The notes below the pieces were generated by a model. That model ran no database searches. It was not told the DNA's origin and worked only from the letters and a program-made list of their open reading frames with translations. The position numbers were made by a program, and so were the translations under genes. DNA of 64,000 nt, taken from NCBI RefSeq assembly GCF_000374185.1, contig NZ_KB910518.1, forward strand, positions 2,179,687-2,243,686, written 5' to 3'. This stretch comes from Paenibacillus sp. HW567 (GTDB lineage: Bacteria > Bacillota > Bacilli > Paenibacillales > Paenibacillaceae). Below are positions 45,802 to 54,385 of the stretch, one piece after another (within the stretch, counting starts at the first letter, position 1; the number at the start of each line of letters is the position of its first letter).

Positions 45802-46362
45802 ATGATGACAGGTGATACGAAAGATAAGCTAATTGAAGCAACAAAAAAATTGCTTTTGTCCTCTAAGGCCCCCAAAAAAATTACCGCAAGGCAAATTTCA
45901 AGTGAAGCAAATGTCAATTTGGCTATGATAAATTATTGCTTTGGTTCAAAAGACGAATTGTTGAAAATTGCAATTGACAGCATCATTGCTTCTGAATTCA
46001 AACAATATGCAATCACAGATATTAGTCATAGCCCGAAAGAGAAGCTAAAAAAAGTGTTGTATCATATTTGTGAAGTCACCATTAAGTACGCCAATATTAC
46101 AAGGCTTTCCGTGCCGTATGTATTGCTTGATGCTCCTATAGAAATTCCTGATGAAATTTTGCCTTATATAAAAGAACATTTTCATGATACGAGAAATGAA
46201 CAATTTTGCAAAATACTTGCTTATGAAGTAATTAGTTTTTTACAGCTTATTTTCTATCGAGCAGAAGATTTTTACAAATATTCTGGTGTGAATATATTTA
46301 ATGAAATTCAATTAAAAGAGCTTATTGATAATCAGGTAGATATGCTGTTAGGAGGAAGTTAA
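45802..46362 (+). CDS. TetR family transcriptional regulator
   Basis: A regulator of about 186 residues with an N-terminal TetR helix-turn-helix (KLIEATKKLLLSS, ITARQISSEANVNLAMINYCFGSKDELLKIA). The rest is a helical ligand domain of unknown specificity. The AAGGAG site favours ATG 45802 or 45805; the earlier ATG at 45775 lies in the operator. The gene is distinctly more AT-rich than the ABC genes before it, which suggests transfer. It is probably self-repressing and controls the small membrane gene two bases downstream. Confidence 0.88.
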   Translation: MMTGDTKDKLIEATKKLLLSSKAPKKITARQISSEANVNLAMINYCFGSKDELLKIAIDSIIASEFKQYAITDISHSPKEKLKKVLYHICEVTIKYANITRLSVPYVLLDAPIEIPDEILPYIKEHFHDTRNEQFCKILAYEVISFLQLIFYRAEDFYKYSGVNIFNEIQLKELIDNQVDMLLGGS

Positions 46363-46364
46363 CA

Positions 46365-46739
46365 ATGAAGAACAATTTAAGAAAGCTCTCAATTATGGCA
46401 TTTGTAATGGCTATACCTTCTCTAATTATTTCCGATTGGTATTACAAAGGATATGGGATTCTGGTAATGTTTATCTTCCTAACAATTGGATTAATTTTAG
46501 ACCAGATTACACGATTGAAATTTCCGGTTTCAGTTGTATCTCCACTTAATAATTACCGGAAAAACAAAATACTTAATATATTTTCTTTAATACTATTTAT
46601 ACAATCGCCAATTGGGTTGATTTATGGAAATAAATATGCAAATAATTTAGGGTTTTGGATAATGGCTGTAATGATATGTTTGGGTATTACTTTAAATCAA
46701 ATAGCAGCTAACAAATATCGTTATACTGTGGGAAAATAA
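46365..46739 (+). CDS. Small four-helix membrane protein
   Basis: A 124-residue hydrophobic protein with four likely membrane segments (about 9-25, 27-43, 70-85 and 92-110). It starts MKNNLRKLSIMAFVM after GGAGGAAG, two bases after the tetR gene, so the two form an operon. I do not recognise the family. Given the TetR partner, a role in resistance or envelope stress is possible; this is inference. The gene is AT-rich like tetR. Confidence 0.75.
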   Translation: MKNNLRKLSIMAFVMAIPSLIISDWYYKGYGILVMFIFLTIGLILDQITRLKFPVSVVSPLNNYRKNKILNIFSLILFIQSPIGLIYGNKYANNLGFWIMAVMICLGITLNQIAANKYRYTVGK

Positions 46740-46753
46740 AAGAAATGTATTTA

Positions 46754-46869
46754 TGGAAATAATGGGGATCATATCAATTATTCTTTTGGTGATCATACTT
46801 ATTCGTGGTTTATGGGGGAAGGAAAACCATTATGCCCGGCTCTATAATAGCCAATTTGCGGCGATGTAG
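46754..46869 (+). pseudogene. Remnant: chimeric small frame ending in an ABC exporter tail
   Basis: A 38-codon frame starts ATG GAA ATA ATG with a hydrophobic stretch (GIISIILLVIILIRG), then joins HYARLYNSQFAAM and a TAG. The last 13 residues equal the C-terminus of the ABC protein ending at 45630 except V to M. At DNA level 36 of 42 bases agree (46828-46869 with 45589-45630), and nearly all changes are silent. This looks like the 3' tail of a paralogous exporter gene left after loss or recombination of the rest. Confidence 0.6.
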
Positions 46870-46893
46870 CTTTAATTGATTAGGATTTGAAAA

Positions 46894-46951
46894 TAAAAAC
46901 AGCGTCAGTCTGGACTTGAGACTTTTGTCCAGAGCTGATAGCTGTTTTTAT
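46894..46951. terminator. Bidirectional terminator
   Basis: AAAAACAGC (46895-46903) pairs with GCTGTTTTT (46941-46949), and an inner stem joins GTCTGGAC-like with GTCCAGAG-like sequence. A-rich and T-rich flanks serve both strands. Confidence 0.8.
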
Positions 46952-46963
46952 TTGCGCTTTCCT

Positions 46964-47110
46964 TTAGGAGCATTGCCGAGCACCGCTGGGCTCAGAATCA
47001 CCTTGTACCATCCAGCCATAACGTAAATACCACCCAAACGCCGAAAAGAAAATATTCAGTTCAGCCGTCGAGACGAAAAGAATAGCGAGTATTACCACGT
47101 TATAGAACAT
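46964..47110 (-). pseudogene. Possible fragment of a DUF6199-like membrane protein
   Basis: The minus strand encodes 48 residues with a hydrophobic N-terminus (MFYNVVILAILFVS) and a WYLRYGWMVQGDSEPS segment that resembles the DUF6199 type of short membrane protein. The frame then ends abruptly. The next frame continues open for the last 20 codons (ending GNAPKGKRK), suggesting a frameshift. The match is from memory of the family pattern and needs comparison. Confidence 0.3.
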
Positions 47111-47158
47111 CTTCTTTAGTGATCTTACGTTAATTCTGGAGAGGAGGCCAGGCTTGAA

Positions 47159-48055
47159 CTACCCCTTAGGAATCCCCCTATACCGGGAAGGGGAGTACCC
47201 GGTGATCTTCTTGAACAGCCTGGAGAAATAATACGGGTCGGCAATGCCGACAGCGCTGCTGATCTCCTTGATGCTGAGGTCGGTGAGGTCCAGCAACTGT
47301 CCGGCCCGCTGCATCTTCATCCGCAGGAAATATTCAATCGGCGGCAGTCCGCTCTCCTGCTTGAATAAATGGATTAAATGCTGCTGGGATAGTCCGGTAT
47401 GCCTGGCGATCTCCGGGAGCTTGACCGGGCTGTTCAGACGCTCTTGCATATATTCGATGGCCTGCTCCAGATAACGCCCGCGTTTCTTATCCCCGGCAGC
47501 AAGTCCGGTATGCAGCCCGATGCCGGACAACAGATGGCGCATAGTCTGGGAGACGTGGACATGTGCCGGGAGCTGGTAGGTCCGGTCCATCAGTAAATTG
47601 AAGACGCTGCCGAACTCTTCAATGAGACGGCTGGAGCTGCTGACGGGCAGCGCAAGCGGCCCTTGATTGAGCCCGTACATTTGAATGAGGGACAGGACAT
47701 GGACGCCTTTGAGGTGGAACCAGTATATACTCCAGGGCTCAGAGTCGGAGGCTCCATAACGGTGCGGTGTCCCAGCCGGGATCACCATGAGCTGATGCTC
47801 CTTAACCGCTATGAGCCGGTCATGATCTAGCTGAATCCAGCCCTCCCCTGCGGCGCAATAGATAAAAATATGGGAATCGCAGCCCTCCGGGCGCTCACGC
47901 AGATGATGCTCGGCGCGGGGGAAATAGCCGATATCGCTAACAAAGAGCGGAGCGGTCAGCTCATGCTCGCCCAGTGCCTTAAGCTGTGATTCGGGCAGCA
48001 CGAACAGCTTCTCCTGGGCAAAGCCATCTTTTTTCGGGAAGGATTCCTGTTCCAT
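47159..48055 (-). CDS. AraC family regulator (cupin sensor)
   Basis: A 298-residue regulator. An N-terminal cupin (AraC-binding) domain (about 45-150; AAGEGWIQLDHDR, HQLMVIPAGTPHRYG) precedes two helix-turn-helix units (KLPEIARHTGLSQQHLIHLFKQESG and LSIKEISSAVGIADPYYFSRLFKKITGYSPSRYR). The ATG at 48055 has AAGGAGG eight bases upstream; ATG 48082 in frame lies before that site. It is divergent from the GH35 gene and is the likely activator of that gene in response to a galactoside. Confidence 0.92.
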   Translation of the reverse strand: MEQESFPKKDGFAQEKLFVLPESQLKALGEHELTAPLFVSDIGYFPRAEHHLRERPEGCDSHIFIYCAAGEGWIQLDHDRLIAVKEHQLMVIPAGTPHRYGASDSEPWSIYWFHLKGVHVLSLIQMYGLNQGPLALPVSSSSRLIEEFGSVFNLLMDRTYQLPAHVHVSQTMRHLLSGIGLHTGLAAGDKKRGRYLEQAIEYMQERLNSPVKLPEIARHTGLSQQHLIHLFKQESGLPPIEYFLRMKMQRAGQLLDLTDLSIKEISSAVGIADPYYFSRLFKKITGYSPSRYRGIPKG

Positions 48056-48366
48056 AAAGTGTACCTCCTTGTGATCCGGCAATCTGATGTTTCTTCACGG
48101 TTACAGATACGAATATAATCCATCATAATCCGCATTTCGTCAATTGGGTCAGCAATTGCTCCCGGGTATATTAGGAGTATCAGGGCGAAGTTGGGACAAC
48201 CGGCGGTTCACCGCAGGCTGTGCCATAGCTGACCGCTGAACGATGACAGTTGAACGATTCCAGCCAACCTTAGCTTTTTAGAGAAAAACGTAAGTTTTGA
48301 AGGTAGGTCAATGGGGAGAACCCGTTCTATCATAGAGAGAAATGGATCACATCAAAGGAGCGGAGA
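48056..48366. other. Divergent spacer between AraC and GH35 genes
   Basis: A 311-base intergenic region that should carry both promoters and the AraC sites. It has small inverted repeats GCGGT/ACCGC (48203-48214) and AGAAC/GTTCT (48317-48328), but no clear sigma-A promoter was found, as is usual for activator-dependent promoters. Confidence 0.4.
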
Positions 48367-50745
48367 ATGATGACAAGGACGGCAGACAATCACCAGCCCG
48401 GCATTGATCTGCGGGGGATATCCAAGGATATCCGGCCGGGGACGCTGAAGCTTGGCGGGCATAACCCCCAGGGGAATGAAATCTCATTTACGAACTTTTA
48501 TATGGAGTGGAACCGGCGCCCGTTTTTTGGGATTTGCGGAGAGCTTCACTTCTCGCGGCTTGCCCATGACAGGTGGGAAGAAGCCTTGCTGAAGATGAAA
48601 GCGGCAGGGATTAACATAGTGGCCAGCTATATTTTCTGGATTCATCATGAGGAGGAGCAGGGGGAATTCCGCTGGGACGGAGACCTGAATGTGCGGAGAT
48701 TTGTCCAGCTATGCGCCAAACATGACCTGAAGGTGATTCTGCGGGTAGGGCCGTTCTGTCATGGGGAGTGCCGCAATGGAGGCCTGCCTGACTGGCTGTA
48801 TGGCCGTGCGTTCGAGGTCCGCTCGAATGATGACGGCTATCTGAAAGTAGTGAAGGCGCTTTATCAGCAGATCGGTGCAGAGACAGCGGGATTGATGTTC
48901 AAAGACGGGGGGCCGGTTATCGGCATCCAGTTGGAGAATGAGTATATGCATGCGGGTGCGCCGTGGGAAATGACAAGCGGCCAGTCTAATGAGTTCATTC
49001 CTTCCGGGAGGGATGGAGAGGAGCATATGCGGCGGCTAAAAGAACTGGCTGTGGAAGCTGGTCTCGTAGCTCCGGTGTATACCTCCACAGGCTGGGGAGG
49101 CGCAGCGGTGCTTAAGGATGAGGTGCTGCCGCTATTTGGCGGGTACGCCTACACACCGTGGAATGTGACTGCAGAGCAGCCGCAGCAGCCGCCAACGACT
49201 GAATTTTTGTTCCAGGACTATCACAGCAACACTACGCCTGTCCCTGCATTTGAAGTGCCTCCTTATGCACCTGAGGACTACCCTTATGCCTGCTGCGAGA
49301 TGGGGGGAGGAATGCAGGCCTGGTATCTGGCCCGGTTCCAGGTAGCGCCGGAGACGGTAGAGGCGATGAGTATTCAAAAGATTGCCGGAGGCTGCAATTT
49401 CATCGGCTATTATGTATTCCACGGCGGCTCTCAGCCTGTCGGCAAGCATGCCTATATGAATGAAAGAACCAATCCGCGGATATCGTATGATTATCAGGCG
49501 CCAATTGGTGAATTTGGCCAGGTCCGGGAATCGTACCGGCGGCTGAAACTGATCTTTTCCTTCGCGCGCACCTTTGGCGAGAACCTGTGCGGGATGGCTA
49601 CGGTGCTGCCGGATAGTGCGGCAAGGCTGCATCCGGCAGATACTGGGCAAGTGCGTTACGCCGTGCGGGTGCGGAATGGCTCAGGGTATGTCTTCCTGAA
49701 CAATGTGCAGGACCATGCAGAAATGAAGGATCATGAAGGCGTTTCCCTGAAGCTCGAATTGGACAAGGGTCCCCTGCGACTGCCCGCATCCGGCGGATTT
49801 AGCTTGAAAAAAGGCGTGTCAGCAATTCTGCCCTTTAATTTCCGTATGGGCGGCCTTTTACTGAAATATGCAACAGCCCAGCCGATCACCTGCATCGTAC
49901 GAGAGGGTATTGCCGAGTATTTCTTTTTTACGCCTGAAGGAATGTCCTCCGAGTTTTGCTTTGATGAAAGCGGGCTGGCGGGGATCACTGCGGAGCAGGG
50001 GGACATCCGGTATGAGGAGGGCTGCGCTTTTGCAGCTTTTGAAGAGGAGAAGGGCGGAGTCATGAAAGTGGTTACCCTGGCCGGCGAGACAGTGATTGTG
50101 CATTTGCTTACACGTGAGCAGGCGCTGAATTTGTGGGAGGTAGAGCTGTGCGGAGAGCGGAGGCTGGTCCTGTCGGAAACCCCCTTTACAGTTAATGACG
50201 GTGAGCTGATCTTTTACAGCCGCGGCAGCGGAAGCACCGCATTTGCGATGTATCCCGCGCCGCAGCAAGAGCTGTCCTCCAGCTTCGGCAAGATCCGTCC
50301 GGGTCAGGAGGCCGATGTTCACGGGTTTACGCAATATGAGCTGGAGCTGCCGGATGCTTCCTTCGAGTTACAACGCCAGATGAGCGGCAACAGTAAGGCT
50401 GCGCTGACTCTTCCGGCGGAAGTGTGGGAGCATCCCCACCTGCATGAGCTTTTCCTTGCCGTTGACTATGATGGTGATGTCGGCAACGCGTCAATTAACG
50501 GGAGGCTGACCGGTGACCATTTCTGGAATGGCGATATTTGGGAGCTGGGACTGCTTCAGCATCAGAAGGAACTGAAGGAGCATTCGCTGGATCTCTATAT
50601 CGCGCCTGACCGGAGAGGCCAACTGGTGCGCAGCGATTCCGCGATGGCGGTTCAGATTGCCTTTATTGGCCAGGAGATCGCCGAGATTCGCGAAACGAAG
50701 CTGATTCCTGAATGGAGAATCTCTGTGAAACCGCTATCCAAATAA
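48367..50745 (+). CDS. Beta-galactosidase, GH35 family
   Basis: A 792-residue glycoside hydrolase family 35 enzyme. The catalytic domain (about 25-400) carries the signature GPFCHGECRNGGLPDWL, the acid/base glutamate E192 (LENEYM) and the nucleophile E311 (CCEMGGG). The rest are beta-sandwich domains (JellyRoll-type). There is no signal peptide, so it acts in the cytosol on imported beta-galactosides. The start may be ATG 48367 or 48370; both fit AAAGGAG. It is probably regulated by the divergent AraC gene. A terminator follows. Confidence 0.93.
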   Translation: MMTRTADNHQPGIDLRGISKDIRPGTLKLGGHNPQGNEISFTNFYMEWNRRPFFGICGELHFSRLAHDRWEEALLKMKAAGINIVASYIFWIHHEEEQGEFRWDGDLNVRRFVQLCAKHDLKVILRVGPFCHGECRNGGLPDWLYGRAFEVRSNDDGYLKVVKALYQQIGAETAGLMFKDGGPVIGIQLENEYMHAGAPWEMTSGQSNEFIPSGRDGEEHMRRLKELAVEAGLVAPVYTSTGWGGAAVLKDEVLPLFGGYAYTPWNVTAEQPQQPPTTEFLFQDYHSNTTPVPAFEVPPYAPEDYPYACCEMGGGMQAWYLARFQVAPETVEAMSIQKIAGGCNFIGYYVFHGGSQPVGKHAYMNERTNPRISYDYQAPIGEFGQVRESYRRLKLIFSFARTFGENLCGMATVLPDSAARLHPADTGQVRYAVRVRNGSGYVFLNNVQDHAEMKDHEGVSLKLELDKGPLRLPASGGFSLKKGVSAILPFNFRMGGLLLKYATAQPITCIVREGIAEYFFFTPEGMSSEFCFDESGLAGITAEQGDIRYEEGCAFAAFEEEKGGVMKVVTLAGETVIVHLLTREQALNLWEVELCGERRLVLSETPFTVNDGELIFYSRGSGSTAFAMYPAPQQELSSSFGKIRPGQEADVHGFTQYELELPDASFELQRQMSGNSKAALTLPAEVWEHPHLHELFLAVDYDGDVGNASINGRLTGDHFWNGDIWELGLLQHQKELKEHSLDLYIAPDRRGQLVRSDSAMAVQIAFIGQEIAEIRETKLIPEWRISVKPLSK

Positions 50746-50805
50746 TACCTGGTTGAATTAACTGTATTCTATTATGCTTCAATTGCAGTCCGCTAAGAAC
50801 CAATC

Positions 50806-50840
50806 GCAGTCCGCCAAGGCGGTCTGCTTTTGCTATTTTT
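50806..50840 (+). terminator. Terminator after the GH35 gene
   Basis: GCAGTCCGCC (50806-50815) pairs with GGCGGTCTGC (50818-50827) with one mismatch, followed by a T-rich run. An imperfect copy of the left arm (GCAGTCCGC) occurs at 50785-50793. Confidence 0.7.
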
Positions 50841-50892
50841 TCTGGAGAGTCAAGATCAGCCTGCACAAGAGACATAGCAAAGGGGGAGCAAG

Positions 50893-52488
50893 ATGAAGCT
50901 GCTTATCGTAGACGATGAAGAGAGAACCCGGGAAATGCTGCGCAAGCATATCAACTGGGGGGAACTGGGGATTCATGAGGTGGAAACGGCGCGGAACGGT
51001 CTGGTAGCGTTGGAAATGTGCGGGAGCTTCCGGCCCGATATTGTGCTCTGTGATGTCCGTATGCCCAAGATGGACGGAATTGAATTCGCGCAGCGTCTCC
51101 GGGAGAGCGACGATTCCTGCAAGCTGGTATTCCTGAGCGGCTTCTCGGACAAAGAGTATCTGATGTCGGCAATCCGGCTGCATGCGCTGGATTATATTGA
51201 GAAGCCAATCAACCCGGATAAGGTGCAAAAAGCGGTCCAAGCCGCGGTGGAGTCGAGGAAGCAGGACGATAAGAAGCGGCAGGAGGAGCGCCAGCTTCAG
51301 GATGCGTATGATGAAGGCCTGCCCTATCTGAGACAGGAGATGGTCCGCAAGCTGATTACGGCTCCTGAATCGCCGAATGTGCCGAAGGCTTTGGAGAGCC
51401 GGGAGACCTTTCTGCTCACGCCGGAGGGGCCGTACACCGTGATTGCCTCGTCGCTGTATTGGCAGCCGCCGCAATATCCCGAAGATCCCAAGCTGGTGCA
51501 GGAGGCGGTGCTCCGGGCGCTGAACATGAACGGTCTGCTGGCCTCGCTGCGGGGGATCTGCGGGTTCGATACCCGCCATTTTCTGATTATTATTCTGCCC
51601 GGGGCCTACGGCAGCAGCTACCGGGATCAGCGGAATGTGCTGGAGGAATTATATGCCGAAGTGGCCGGGATCATAGGCGGCGGCATTCGTTTCCGCATGG
51701 GTGCCGGAGAACCGGCGGAGCAGCGGATGGAGATTCCGGAGTCCTACCAGACAGCGCTGGATGCTTGCAGTCTGCATTATTACAGTGAGGGCAGCAGGCT
51801 GATCTTTCCAGGTTCGCTTGGGGGCAACCGGGAGCTGGCGACGGACTGGAATGTGGTGCGGAATCTGCGTGAGCTGCTGAAGCGGGGCGAGCTGGAGGAA
51901 GCCCGCAGCCTGATCCGGAACTGGACGGAGCAAGCAAGACAAGCCCGTGATCTCGACATAACGCGGCTGAATGATTCCTATTTCCAGTTCCTGCTGGTCA
52001 TTCTCGATGTGGCCGTCCAGCTAGGCTTCACAGATACGGATGAAGATACGGAACGCCGGTATATCTGGAAGGAGATCGACCGGATTCCCGATTTGGCAAG
52101 CATGGAGAAGTATATTCTCTCCTTTCTGGACTTGTTCCTGATCACCCCCGGCCCGGAAGGCACATCCGCCAAGATGCGGGAAATCCTGCAGTATATTCAC
52201 AAGCATTTTCATGAAAAGGGTTTCACAATTATTGAAATTGCCGATCATGTGGCGCTGAGCGAGACTTATCTGTGCTCCCTGTTCAAGAAGCAGCGCGGCG
52301 GGACGGTCAAAGAATATATCACCTCGCTGCGTACCGAGAAGGCCAAGGAGCTGCTGCTTGACAAGGAGATGAAGCTGTACGAGGTGGCGGTGCGGCTCGG
52401 CTTTGCCGATGCGAACTATTTCACAACCTTCTTCAAAAAATATGCGGGCTGCACGCCCACGGAATACCGGGAGAGGATGGCGAAATGA
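50893..52488 (+). CDS. Two-component response regulator, YesN type
   Basis: A 531-residue regulator. The N-terminal receiver domain (residues 1-120) has the phosphorylation site D54 (CDVRMPKMDG) and the acidic pair D10, E11. A long middle region (about 125-420) precedes an AraC-type helix-turn-helix pair (IIEIADHVALSETYLCSLFKKQRG and KLYEVAVRLGFADANYFTTFFKKYAG) at the C-terminus. The ATG follows AAAGGGGGAG. It overlaps the kinase gene by four bases and probably controls the importer genes downstream. Confidence 0.94.
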   Translation: MKLLIVDDEERTREMLRKHINWGELGIHEVETARNGLVALEMCGSFRPDIVLCDVRMPKMDGIEFAQRLRESDDSCKLVFLSGFSDKEYLMSAIRLHALDYIEKPINPDKVQKAVQAAVESRKQDDKKRQEERQLQDAYDEGLPYLRQEMVRKLITAPESPNVPKALESRETFLLTPEGPYTVIASSLYWQPPQYPEDPKLVQEAVLRALNMNGLLASLRGICGFDTRHFLIIILPGAYGSSYRDQRNVLEELYAEVAGIIGGGIRFRMGAGEPAEQRMEIPESYQTALDACSLHYYSEGSRLIFPGSLGGNRELATDWNVVRNLRELLKRGELEEARSLIRNWTEQARQARDLDITRLNDSYFQFLLVILDVAVQLGFTDTDEDTERRYIWKEIDRIPDLASMEKYILSFLDLFLITPGPEGTSAKMREILQYIHKHFHEKGFTIIEIADHVALSETYLCSLFKKQRGGTVKEYITSLRTEKAKELLLDKEMKLYEVAVRLGFADANYFTTFFKKYAGCTPTEYRERMAK

Positions 52489-54275
52489 GATGGAGACCCC
52501 GGAAGCCCTTCGCCGATTACAGCATCCGCTATAAGCTGTTCGCCACTTATATGCTGGTAATCATCATTCCATTGGTGCTGCTGCTCTGTATCCATCTGGA
52601 ATTGACCGCAAATGAAAATGAGAAGCAGGCGCTGTATTCGGCCCGCAAAATGCTGGAGGAGACCAAATCCTATCTGCAATACCGCGCGGAAACGGTCAGA
52701 GAGGTGCTGAACTTTATTTCCTTCAATGATACGGTTCAGACGCTGGTAGCAGAGGACCCGAGCCGGTATGAGGATGTCAATGTATGGGGAACGGACGCCA
52801 ACAAGCTCGCCCGTGTGCTCGGACAATTCCGCTACAATTCGGATATTGAAACTGTGCAGCTCTACATGAAGCAAGGGCTGGCATCGGCCACGGAAAATCC
52901 CGACTATATGAATTTGGGCAATGTGGAGAACAGCGACTGGTTCAAGGACTTCATGGCTTCGCATTCAGCCTTTGCCTGGCTGCCTTCGTCCGCCTTCGCC
53001 CAGGATGGTCAGAGTGACAAGGTATCTGTACTGCGCGTAATTCCAAATGCCCACAATATTCAGCAGACTGACGGCATCGTACGCGCCCAGATCTCCCAGA
53101 GCACGCTGCGCTCTGTGCTGAATCATGCCATTGCCACTCCGTCTACCTCCGTTGCGCTGTTCAATGACCACGGCGATATTCTCAGCACCTCCGGCGGATT
53201 TCCTTATACGGCAAAGGATTTTACGGACATGGTGTCCCGTGCTTCGGCGGATGGCGACACGGGCAACTACTGGACAGACCGCCTGGAATTTGGCGGAGAG
53301 CGCATATTGTTCGGACTGCAGGCGATTCCCGAGACTGATATGAGCGTGGCGATGATTGTCCCGTATTCCGATATTCTGAAATCCAGCAACAAGATGCGCA
53401 ACCGGCTTATTCTCATTTTTTCACTCATTGTTCCAGTCACCTTCGCGCTCTCCTTCATTGCGGCCGGCTCCGCTACCAAACGTCTGCGGCGGCTGATTCT
53501 GCATGTGCGCAAGGTCAAGAACGGCAATTTCCGCATTGCTCCGCTCCCGGCCAACCATGATGAGATCGGCGAGCTGACCTACAATTTCAATGTGATGGTG
53601 GAGAATGTATCGCAGTTAATGGAGGAGACCTACACTCTGGGACGGGAAGTGAAGAACAAGGAGCTGAAAGCGCTTCAGGCGCAGATCAATCCGCATTTTC
53701 TGTATAACACGCTGGATCTGATTAATATTATGGCGATTGAATCGGGGAATGGGGATATTTCCAAAGTCGTGGACAGGCTGGCGTTATTCTACCGGCTTAG
53801 CTTGTCGAACGGCAGTGAGACCGTCACTCTGGACAGTGAGCTGCGGCATGTGGAGTCTTATGTGTCGATTCAGAATATGCGGTTTGGCAACGCGATTACG
53901 CTTACGCTTGAGGTTCCGCCGCTGCTGCTGAACTGTGAGGTGCCCAAAATCATGCTCCAGCCCCTGATCGAGAACGCAATCCTGCACGGCATTATGGAAA
54001 AGGATTCGGAGACAGGCGCAATTCGGGTGTCCGCCGCCGAAGAGAAGGGCGATCTTGTGGTGGATGTCAGCGATGACGGCATCGGAATGGACGGGGAGAC
54101 GCTGGCGACAATTCTGACCAAGACGGCCAGCAAGAGAACCGGCGGCTTCGGCATACGGAACATCCAGGAGCGGCTTCAGCTCAACTATGGACCGATGTAT
54201 GGCTTGTCTTTTGTGAGCCGGCCGGGTGAAGGAACCTCTGTGCGCATCCGGCTTCCCAAATTAAATGAAAAGTAA
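52485..54275 (+). CDS. Sensor histidine kinase, YesM type
   Basis: A 596-residue membrane kinase. Segment one (about 17-38) and segment two (about 305-328) flank an extracellular sensing domain of about 260 residues (dCache-like). A HAMP linker follows, then the His_kinase domain with the phospho-acceptor H404 (QAQINPHFLYNTLD) and an HATPase_c domain (ILQPLIENAILHG, DDGIGMD, GFGIRNIQERL). It works with the YesN-type regulator. The sensed molecule is likely a sugar, perhaps via the solute-binding protein; this is inference. Confidence 0.94.
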   Translation: MRWRPRKPFADYSIRYKLFATYMLVIIIPLVLLLCIHLELTANENEKQALYSARKMLEETKSYLQYRAETVREVLNFISFNDTVQTLVAEDPSRYEDVNVWGTDANKLARVLGQFRYNSDIETVQLYMKQGLASATENPDYMNLGNVENSDWFKDFMASHSAFAWLPSSAFAQDGQSDKVSVLRVIPNAHNIQQTDGIVRAQISQSTLRSVLNHAIATPSTSVALFNDHGDILSTSGGFPYTAKDFTDMVSRASADGDTGNYWTDRLEFGGERILFGLQAIPETDMSVAMIVPYSDILKSSNKMRNRLILIFSLIVPVTFALSFIAAGSATKRLRRLILHVRKVKNGNFRIAPLPANHDEIGELTYNFNVMVENVSQLMEETYTLGREVKNKELKALQAQINPHFLYNTLDLINIMAIESGNGDISKVVDRLALFYRLSLSNGSETVTLDSELRHVESYVSIQNMRFGNAITLTLEVPPLLLNCEVPKIMLQPLIENAILHGIMEKDSETGAIRVSAAEEKGDLVVDVSDDGIGMDGETLATILTKTASKRTGGFGIRNIQERLQLNYGPMYGLSFVSRPGEGTSVRIRLPKLNEK

Positions 54276-54284
54276 GCGCTAACA
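54271..54284 (+). promoter_or_regulatory. Putative cre (CcpA) site before the ABC importer
   Basis: AGTAAGCGCTAACA fits the catabolite-responsive consensus TGWAANCGNTNWCA except at the first base. It spans the kinase stop codon and lies 102 bases before the first permease gene. The same single mismatch occurs in the site before the pectin enzyme. Confidence 0.45.
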
Positions 54285-54385
54285 CAGATTTTCGAAGAAG
54301 ATCGAAACTTTGCCCCGTAGGTGCGTGTTCCCGGACATTTTACAATAAAAGAGGAGGAAGAGAAACCAAACTGAGGGGGCTGCTT

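Larger units (their letters stand above)
46870..47158. other. Spacer with terminator and minus-strand fragment
   Basis: It contains a bidirectional terminator (46894-46951) and a possible decayed small gene on the minus strand (46964-47110). The part from 47111 to 47158 shows nothing recognisable. The stretch lies between the tetR cassette and the carbohydrate cluster and looks like a recombination scar. Confidence 0.4.

Noticed and set aside
48317-48328. GAAC-GTTC element before the GH35 gene as a LexA box
   Set aside because: The spacing between half-sites is two bases, not four, and the gene has no DNA-damage role.
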